From NCBI GenBank assembly GCA_030598425.1, contig JAUVPY010000039.1, positions 1 through 11,006 on the forward strand: DNA of 11,006 bases, given 5' to 3'. Made by a program: the position numbers and the translations under genes. A model generated the notes under the pieces. It saw nothing but the letters and a program-made list of their open reading frames with translations, did no database searches and had not been told where the DNA came from. Positions 6,768 through 11,006 of this stretch are shown in pieces (the first letter of the stretch is position 1; every line of letters begins with the position of its first letter). Source of the stretch: Anaerolineae bacterium (GTDB lineage: Bacteria > Chloroflexota > Anaerolineae > 4572-78 > NAK82).

Positions 6768-8469
6768 TCACTCCTATCCGCGGTGCGTAGATTTGATAGC
6801 CCATAACGGCACTGTTCTCCTCCGGCTTCCAGTCCACGTAGTCAGCCACGGCGTGCTTCTCGAGTTGATCGTACAGGAAGAGGGACGGCGCCAGCTCGGC
6901 GATCTCAGCCTGGAGAACTTGGTACTTGGCAAAGCGCTCCTCCGGGTCAACCGTGGCCAGGGCGTCCTCGATGGCTGCGTCGAGCTCATCGTCCAGCAGC
7001 CACTCGTTTTGCTGCCACGTGTTGGCTGTGCTGGAGTGGTAGCGCTGTTGCAGCATCAGCCCCGCCTCAGGCAGGTCGGTCGAGACGTAGATGGTCACGA
7101 TGTGGGGGCTGGTATCTTGCGCGCTGGTGTCCTCCACCACGCTCAGCCAGGGCTGCGAGATGACCTCCACCGGGATCCCGATATCGGCCATGTTCGCCTG
7201 GAACAGCAACGCCCATTTCTCCTCGGCGGGCACCTCGGCGATCCACATAACTTCAATCGGGATATCCTCGATACTGTCGGCGTACTGGCATTTCGCCAGC
7301 GCCTCCTGAGCCTTGTCCAGGTCGCGCTCGAATACCAATACGTCCGGGTTATGTCCACCCACGGTCTGCGGCACCGGTCCCACCATCTGCTGGGTGCCCG
7401 GCCACTCCAGAGCAACGGCCTGGTCGTAGTCAAAGGCCCAGGCGACCGCCTTCCGGCAGTTCACGTCATCCAGGGGCGGCTTGGTGGTGTTCATCATATA
7501 GTAGAAGGACGTCATGGTCGGGAAAGCGGTGGTGCTAACGCCTTCCATCGCGTTCAGCGCATCCAGGGCCTCGATCGTTTGCCACTGGTCGGTGATCTCC
7601 AACTCAGCGTCGTCCACCAGCGAGCGGACGGTGGCCGTCTCGGTGGTGGCGATGAAGCGTACCTTGTCAGGCGCGTCTGCGTGGAATTCATCCGCATTCC
7701 ACCAGTCCTCGAACTTGTCCATCAAGAGGTACTCCTCCAGTGGGAATTCCGTCACCGCGTAAGGTCCGGAGCCGGCGTCGTGGGTGAGCAGCCAGTCCTT
7801 GCCGTAGTCGCCCTCGTCGCCGTACGGACCTTCCTCCGCTGTGTTTGCCCGAACCAGATCCTCGTTGGCGACGTACAGACGGACCAGGCTGGGCAGGAAG
7901 AGGCCGCTGGGTTGCTCCAGCTTGAACTCAACCGTGGAGTCGTCAGCAGCGGTCACGCTTTCGACGCCGGTGATCAGGTAGGCATAACCCTCACCCACCT
8001 CCTGGAGACGGTTGAAGCTGTAGACCACGTCACTGGCCAGCATCTCGCTGCCGTCGTGGAATTTGACCCCCTCGCGCAGTTTGAAGGTGTAGGTCAAACC
8101 GTCGTCAGAGACCTCCCAGGAGTCGGCCAGCCACGGGTCCACCTCACCGGCAGCATTAGGGAAGATCAGGGTGTCGTAAATGTTGGCCAGCGAAGTGGAG
8201 CTGGAGAAATCGTTACCCACGGCGGGGTCTATGAATGTCGGCCAGGAAAAGGTGATCCGCAGAGCGCTTGGCTTTTCCTCCATCGCCGCTTCCTCGGTTG
8301 CCTCTGGTTCAGGTTCAGGCTCCTCGGTTGCTTCCGGTTCTGCCGCCGGTTCTTCGGTTGCCTCTGGTTCTGGTGGCGCGGGCGTCGGGGCTGGGGCGCA
8401 GGCAGCCAGGAATAACGCTGCCAACAGAACCAACACAAATAACGCATATCCTTTTCGCATCAGGTTCAT
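6760..8469 (-). CDS. ABC importer substrate-binding lipoprotein, family 5 (peptide/nickel type)
   Basis: Extracytoplasmic binding protein of 569 residues that captures the ligand and delivers it to the DppB/DppC channel. The N-terminus is a lipoprotein signal peptide: MNLMRKG, a hydrophobic stretch, then LFLAAC with the lipid-modified cysteine at residue 24. A linker of about 40 residues rich in Pro, Glu, Ala and Thr follows, including three 10-residue repeats (34-63). The globular part begins near 68 and has the family hallmark WEVSDDGLTYTFKLREGVKF followed by HDG, then ASDVVYSFNRL. The ATG at 8469 is chosen because AAGGAGGTGA lies 7 nt upstream; the in-frame GTG at 8487 would place that site inside the coding region. 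The ligand class cannot be read from sequence, since this family binds peptides, opines, sugars, nickel chelates and more. It is the first transporter gene, downstream of the regulators. Confidence 0.94.
   Translation of the reverse strand: MNLMRKGYALFVLVLLAALFLAACAPAPTPAPPEPEATEEPAAEPEATEEPEPEPEATEEAAMEEKPSALRITFSWPTFIDPAVGNDFSSSTSLANIYDTLIFPNAAGEVDPWLADSWEVSDDGLTYTFKLREGVKFHDGSEMLASDVVYSFNRLQEVGEGYAYLITGVESVTAADDSTVEFKLEQPSGLFLPSLVRLYVANEDLVRANTAEEGPYGDEGDYGKDWLLTHDAGSGPYAVTEFPLEEYLLMDKFEDWWNADEFHADAPDKVRFIATTETATVRSLVDDAELEITDQWQTIEALDALNAMEGVSTTAFPTMTSFYYMMNTTKPPLDDVNCRKAVAWAFDYDQAVALEWPGTQQMVGPVPQTVGGHNPDVLVFERDLDKAQEALAKCQYADSIEDIPIEVMWIAEVPAEEKWALLFQANMADIGIPVEVISQPWLSVVEDTSAQDTSPHIVTIYVSTDLPEAGLMLQQRYHSSTANTWQQNEWLLDDELDAAIEDALATVDPEERFAKYQVLQAEIAELAPSLFLYDQLEKHAVADYVDWKPEENSAVMGYQIYAPRIGVTP
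8291..8380 (-). repeat. Three 30-bp in-frame tandem repeats in the lipoprotein linker
   Basis: Units beginning at 8291, 8321 and 8351 share TCYTCGGTTGCYTCYGGTTC on the plus strand at an exact 30-bp period. They encode EPEATEEPAA, EPEATEEPEP and EPEATEEAAM in the flexible tether after the lipobox. Such repeats can expand or contract by slippage in whole 10-residue steps without a frameshift. Confidence 0.8.
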
Positions 8470-8486
8470 CTCTTCACCTCCTTGCA

Positions 8487-8537
8487 CTAATAGTGGTGTT
8501 GAACGGTCGGCTGACGGGTTTGGCTTCCTCGATACAT
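8487..8537 (-). CDS. Possible 16-codon leader peptide before the binding-protein gene
   Basis: ATG at 8537 opens a 16-codon frame (MYRGSQTRQPTVQHHY) ending in TAG at 8489-8487, 17 nt before the binding-protein ATG. It is preceded by TTAAGGAGGTG, a near-perfect match to the 16S 3' end, but only about 2 nt separate GGAGG from the ATG, which is too close for efficient initiation. It may be a real short upstream frame, or the site may be a duplicated or decoy ribosome-binding sequence (AAGGAGGTGA occurs again 60 nt later before the true start). No similarity to a known leader is recognised. Confidence 0.2.
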   Translation of the reverse strand: MYRGSQTRQPTVQHHY

Positions 8538-8555
8538 CACCTCCTTAAGGGCTGG

Positions 8556-8647
8556 TCGGAAAGTCAATTGACCGGGAGTGATTCCCACGGTAACCTTGGT
8601 AAGCTTAAGCTACAGCGTGAACCACGGAGTATCCGCCGACTTTCCGA
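8556..8647 (-). promoter_or_regulatory. Palindrome-dense leader of the importer operon, closed by a 10-bp long-range stem
   Basis: TCGGAAAGTC (8556-8565) is the exact reverse complement of GACTTTCCGA (8638-8647), enclosing 72 nt. Inside or overlapping lie GTCAATTGAC (8563-8572, perfect), CCACGGTAACCTTGG (8585-8599, one mismatched pair), AGCTTAAGCT (8602-8611, perfect) and a CGTG-GTT-CACG hairpin. The arrangement fits several operators for dimeric regulators such as the adjacent XRE-cupin proteins, or a structured 5' leader with a closing stem. I could not match it to a riboswitch class I know, and saw no convincing -35/-10 pair. Confidence 0.4.
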
Positions 8648-8669
8648 GAGGACGCTTTGGTTACGGGCC

Positions 8670-9266
8670 TCATTTAAGAGAACTCGCGTCTGGCACCTCC
8701 GTCTCGCGAATGGCAACCTTGCCACGGCGAGGGGGTGAGTTACACCAGATGACCGAGCACGGCCTATCGTCACAGCAACACAAGCGATAGGGCTGATTGG
8801 CGTCGTAGTGGATGCTGTCTCCCGCCTCCAGTTCGATTTGCTCATCGTCAATCACGAGCACCAGGGCACCATCCAAGACAAAGCCCATTACTTCTCCAGG
8901 ATAAGGTTCAAACTCTAGACATGGGGCTTCGGGGTGCAGGGTTAACCGATCCACTTCCAACTTCCAGCTACTGTCGGGGATCGTTAATGGCAGCCTCAGC
9001 ACTTGGGAAGTTTCACCCCTTTCTTCGGGCCCGTCGGCTGCTCGCGCTACATGGATCTGATCCCCTTCCGACTCAAATAGATCACGTAGGTTGATCTCTA
9101 ACGCCTGGGCAATACTGGCAAGGGTCATCAGAGACGGAGTTGACTTATCTCGTTCAACTTGTGATAGGTGGCTGGCTGACAGCTTGGACTTCTCGGCCAA
9201 CTCGGCCAGCGTCAGCTCTTGCTCTTGTCGCAGGCTTTTTATTCGTTCGCCGATACTTTCTACCAC
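8670..9266 (-). CDS. XRE-family HTH-cupin transcriptional regulator 1
   Basis: Predicted DNA-binding regulator of 198 residues. An XRE-type helix-turn-helix spans about 6-62 (IGERIKSLRQEQELTLAELA...SASHLSQVERDKSTPSL). After a linker, a C-terminal cupin barrel (about 100-182) carries VMGFVLDGALVLVIDDEQIE and GDSIHYDANQPYR, ending in the family-typical VIWCNSPP. Proteins of this build usually repress or activate nearby catabolic genes on binding a small ligand in the barrel. The barrel has an unusual cysteine group: 163-165 (CCC), 170 and 175, plus 116. It lacks the clear HxH...E first cupin motif, so metal binding in the standard way is doubtful. The GTG start has GGAG 6 nt upstream. It lies 107 nt after a related regulator and 200 nt before the importer, whose leader is the obvious target. 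Confidence 0.88.
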   Translation of the reverse strand: MVESIGERIKSLRQEQELTLAELAEKSKLSASHLSQVERDKSTPSLMTLASIAQALEINLRDLFESEGDQIHVARAADGPEERGETSQVLRLPLTIPDSSWKLEVDRLTLHPEAPCLEFEPYPGEVMGFVLDGALVLVIDDEQIELEAGDSIHYDANQPYRLCCCDDRPCSVIWCNSPPRRGKVAIRETEVPDASSLK

Positions 9267-9373
9267 AAAAAACTCCAGTGTGTGTGCAGAGGTAGTTTTG
9301 GCCCTTATTCAAGCGTAACAGCATCTAGCTATGTTCAAGAACTGTGCTGGAATCGAGTGGTATCGGCACAATG
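9267..9373. other. Spacer between the two regulators
   Basis: 107 nt without a gene. It contains the ribosome binding site of regulator 1 and no T-tract hairpin, so read-through from regulator 2 into regulator 1 is possible. No good promoter pair was seen on the minus strand. Confidence 0.5.
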
Positions 9374-9937
9374 TTAGAAGATGGCGGGGGTGATAAGACC
9401 GAGAAGAACCACGGGTTGATCGCCGCTATTCTCCAGACGGTGCTTGACAGTTGATCTAAAATGGACAGTATCGCCCGGACAAAGATCGTAATGCGCGTCA
9501 CCATACCGCAAATGCAATATGCCTTGCAAGACATAGTAAAACTCTTCCCCGATGTGAGCGCGTGTTTCGTCTGTGGGCAGAGCTTCTCCGGCAGGTACAA
9601 CCGTCATCAAGAAGGCGTCAATTGCCGCGTGCGGGAATTTGGTGGATAGTATAGAGTAGATAGTTGAAGAGCCCTCAAATTGGAACGTCTCGCGTTGGTT
9701 ATGACGGACGATTTTTGCCGTCTTAATTGTATCCGGGAAGAAATCAGAGACTCTGGTATCTAATGCTCCGGCGATGGCGTCCAGCGTGGCAATCGAGGGA
9801 ACCGCTCTGTTGCGTTCAATCTGCGACAGAAAACCGGGAGTACAACCACTCCGCTCCGCCAGTTCTTCGAGGGTTAAGTTCTTCTGCGAGCGGAGTTCTT
9901 TGATTCGCTGCCCAATCGCCTCGATTACTTTCTGCAC
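9374..9937 (-). CDS. XRE-family HTH-cupin transcriptional regulator 2
   Basis: Regulator of 187 residues. The N-terminal XRE helix-turn-helix (about 8-64) aligns well with regulator 1 (IGQRIKELRSQKNLTLEELAERS against IGERIKSLRQEQELTLAELAEKS), but the recognition helix differs (CTPGFLSQIERNRAVPS against LSASHLSQVERDKSTPS), so the operators probably differ. The C-terminal cupin_2 barrel (about 105-180) retains H128 and E131/E132 in RAHIGEEFYYVLQGILHLRYG and CPGDTVHF...KHRLENSGDQPV, so it is a better candidate than regulator 1 for metal or small-acid binding. The GTG start has AGAGGA about 8 nt upstream. A consensus promoter lies directly in front. Sampled lines of this gene are about 42-58% G+C against about 72% in a sampled dppC line, hinting at a different history. 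Confidence 0.88.
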   Translation of the reverse strand: MQKVIEAIGQRIKELRSQKNLTLEELAERSGCTPGFLSQIERNRAVPSIATLDAIAGALDTRVSDFFPDTIKTAKIVRHNQRETFQFEGSSTIYSILSTKFPHAAIDAFLMTVVPAGEALPTDETRAHIGEEFYYVLQGILHLRYGDAHYDLCPGDTVHFRSTVKHRLENSGDQPVVLLGLITPAIF

Positions 9938-9961
9938 AGGCTATTTCCTCTACGTAAAAAA

Positions 9962-9990
9962 ATTATACCAGCAATTCATTCATCTGTCAA
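9962..9990 (-). promoter_or_regulatory. Consensus sigma-70-type promoter for the regulator/importer unit
   Basis: Read on the minus strand, TTGACA (9990-9985) and TATAAT (9967-9962) are both perfect matches to the housekeeping consensus and are separated by exactly 17 nt. Transcription would begin near 9955, giving an untranslated leader of about 18 nt before the GTG of regulator 2. It sits in the only clearly AT-rich stretch of the window. It probably drives regulator 2, perhaps regulator 1 and the importer as well. Confidence 0.85.
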
Positions 9991-10030
9991 TGATTATTCT
10001 CACCCAGCAGTTCTCATTCTGTCGCTCGAA

Positions 10031-10047
10031 GTGGGTCTGTGACCCAC
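10031..10047. repeat. 17-bp hairpin GTGGGTC-TGT-GACCCAC (REP-like, copy 2)
   Basis: Perfect 7-bp stem with a 3-nt loop. Compared with 2526-2542 it differs at stem positions 2/16 and 5/13 in both partners at once, and at one loop base, so base pairing is preserved despite sequence change. A diverged third copy is at 10074-10090. Confidence 0.55.
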
Positions 10048-10059
10048 GTAGCGCCTTCC

Positions 10060-10090
10060 AAAAGACAAAAATCGTGGGTCTCAGATCCAC
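10060..10090 (-). terminator. Possible terminator for the epimerase transcript
   Basis: On the minus strand GTGGATC-TGA-GACCCAC (10090-10074, one A-C mismatch in the stem) is followed by GATTTTTGTCTTTT (10073-10060). The stem is weak for an intrinsic terminator, but the U-rich run and the position 80 nt after the epimerase stop and 70 nt before the next promoter are right. Confidence 0.4.
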
Positions 10091-10169
10091 TTCGAGCAAA
10101 AACCGGTCTATGGGAGCATCACCAATTACGAAGTCCTTCCCTCCCGCGTTGGTCAGGAAGAGCCCAATC

Positions 10170-11006
10170 TTAAACCCGCTCCCGAAACCACTCGATTGTT
10201 TTCTGTAGACCATCCTCCAGGCTGATCCGGGGCTCCCAGCCCAGCACACGTTGCGCTTTGCTGATGTCGGGCTGGCGTGTTTTGGGATCGTCCTTGATGC
10301 GCACGTCTTCGGGTTGGACGTAGGTGATACGCGACGAACTATCTGTCAACTCGATGATTCTGTGCGCGAATTGGAGGATGGTCATCTCGCTGGGGTTGCC
10401 GATGTTGACCGGGTCGGTCTCGTCGCTCATCAGCAAGCGGTAGATACCCTCCACGGTGTCACTCACGTAACAGAAGCTACGGGTCTGGCTCCCGTCTCCG
10501 TATACGGTGAGCGGCTCGCCGCGTAGGGCCTGGGCGATGAAATTGGGCACCACCCGTCCGTCGTTCAGTCGCATGCGAGGCCCGAAGGTGTTGAAGATGC
10601 GTACGATACGGGTGTCAATCCCGTGATATCGATGGTAGGCCATGGTTATGGCCTCGGCGAAGCGTTTGGCCTCGTCGTAGACCCCGCGCGGGCCGATGGG
10701 GTTGACGTTGCCCCAATAATCCTCGGTCTGCGGGTGGATGAGGGGATCGCCATACACCTCGGAGGTTGAGGCCAACAGGAAGCACGCGTCTTTCTCCTTG
10801 GCCAGCCCCAGGGTCTTGTGCGTTCCCAGGGCACCCACCTTGAGGGTGGGGATGGGCAGCTCCAGGTAGTCGATGGGGCTGGCCGGTGAGGCGAAATGGA
10901 GCACAGCGTCCAGGTGGCCTTCGATGAACATGTAATTGGTGACGTCGTGCTTGATGAAGTGAAAGCGGTCGTGACCGGCCAGGTGTTCGATGTTGGCGCT
11001 GCTGCC
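10170..11006 (-). CDS. NAD-dependent sugar-nucleotide epimerase, UDP-glucuronate decarboxylase type (5'-truncated by window)
   Basis: The 278 C-terminal residues are in the window and the frame is open to the right edge; about 40-60 N-terminal residues with the Rossmann nucleotide-binding loop lie outside. It is an extended short-chain dehydrogenase/reductase: [11 protein letters not shown] (residues 37-47 of the visible part), catalytic STSEVYGDP (80-88), [19 protein letters not shown] with the active Tyr110 and Lys114, and later FNTFGPRMR and YVSDTVEGI. These match UDP-glucuronate decarboxylase (UDP-xylose synthase), which uses NAD to make UDP-xylose for polysaccharide synthesis in the cytoplasm. 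A related dTDP-glucose dehydratase or epimerase is less likely, given ASPASP and YDEAKR. It probably belongs to a cell-surface sugar cluster extending beyond the window, unrelated to the importer. Confidence 0.9.
   Translation of the reverse strand, partial: GSSANIEHLAGHDRFHFIKHDVTNYMFIEGHLDAVLHFASPASPIDYLELPIPTLKVGALGTHKTLGLAKEKDACFLLASTSEVYGDPLIHPQTEDYWGNVNPIGPRGVYDEAKRFAEAITMAYHRYHGIDTRIVRIFNTFGPRMRLNDGRVVPNFIAQALRGEPLTVYGDGSQTRSFCYVSDTVEGIYRLLMSDETDPVNIGNPSEMTILQFAHRIIELTDSSSRITYVQPEDVRIKDDPKTRQPDISKAQRVLGWEPRISLEDGLQKTIEWFRERV

Larger units (their letters stand above)
10024..10097. repeat. 74-bp element with 25-bp near-perfect terminal inverted repeats
   Basis: Positions 10024-10048 and 10073-10097 are reverse-complementary at 23 of 25 positions, starting GCTCGAAGTGG and ending CCACTTCGAGC, around a 24-nt AT-rich loop. 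Each arm also contains its own 17-bp hairpin (10031-10047 perfect; 10074-10090 with one non-Watson-Crick pair), so the element can fold as one long stem or as two short hairpins. The size and shape suggest a short non-autonomous palindromic element. No clear target-site duplication was seen. Confidence 0.6.

Noticed and set aside
6739..8415. A 558-codon open frame on the plus strand antisense to the binding-protein gene
   Set aside because: It is the complementary shadow of a GC-rich, stop-poor gene. It has no ribosome binding site or family resemblance, and its odd C-terminal Trp/Phe/Arg repeats are just the antisense of the Pro/Glu linker.
8556..8647. Guanidine-type or other known riboswitch before the importer
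   Set aside because: A closing stem and internal hairpins exist, but I could not place the conserved motifs of any riboswitch class I know, so only an unnamed structured leader is reported.
9980..10249. A minus-strand 89-codon frame across the epimerase end and the gap, with a protein-like stretch near 10098-10168 (LTNAGGKDFVIGDAPIDRF)
   Set aside because: The stretch looks somewhat coding-like and could be a decayed gene remnant, but it starts inside the epimerase gene, runs into the palindromic element, has no start signal, and I cannot match it to a family.
1..11006. CRISPR array, tRNA, rRNA, insertion sequence or transposase gene
   Set aside because: No regularly spaced direct repeats of CRISPR size, no tRNA- or rRNA-like segments, and no transposase or integrase motifs were seen on either strand.

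Overview
The window is one face of a bacterial chromosome in which every gene I can support lies on the minus strand, so genes are described here from high to low coordinate. Base composition is fairly GC-rich, with strong Shine-Dalgarno sites and frequent GTG starts. The binding lipoprotein has a long Pro/Glu/Thr/Ala-rich linker after its lipobox cysteine. That linker style, together with many intergenic palindromes, makes me think of Chloroflexota (Anaerolineae-like), but this is inference and no rRNA or marker gene is present to prove it.

Layout: (1) 11006-10170, 3' part of a NAD-dependent sugar-nucleotide epimerase of the UDP-glucuronate decarboxylase type, probably the end of an unrelated unit. 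(2) 10169-9938, a repeat-rich gap holding a 25-bp inverted repeat, a possible terminator for the epimerase, and a textbook -35/-10 promoter (TTGACA, 17 nt, TATAAT). (3) 9937-8670, two consecutive, related transcription factors, each an XRE helix-turn-helix fused to a cupin. (4) 8669-8470, a 200-nt leader full of palindromes. (5) 8469-2563, a complete family-5 (Dpp/Opp-type) ABC importer: binding lipoprotein, two permeases, two ATPases. (6) 2480-390 and 113-1, the A subunit and the start of the B subunit of a hydantoinase/5-oxoprolinase-type enzyme.

The most economical reading is a regulated uptake-and-catabolism locus. The importer brings in a small peptide-like or cyclic amide compound, HyuA/HyuB opens its ring or amide bond with ATP, and one or both cupin regulators sense the compound or a product. 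The actual substrate cannot be read from the sequence. The permease-ATPase genes are tightly coupled (gaps of 4 and 1 nt, then a 4-nt ATGA overlap), while three boundaries are long and structured: binding protein/dppB, dppF/hyuA, and hyuA/hyuB.

The unexplained signal is mostly in those gaps. One 14-15 bp inverted-repeat arm (AAGCTTYCGGGAAG) recurs in two gaps 6 kb apart. A 17-bp hairpin (GYGGRTCYGTGAYCCRC) recurs at 2526 and 10031 with compensating base changes. A strong intrinsic terminator inside the importer operon points the opposite way to the genes. These look like dispersed palindromic elements and intercistronic RNA structures. I did not find a clearly new defence or mobile system.
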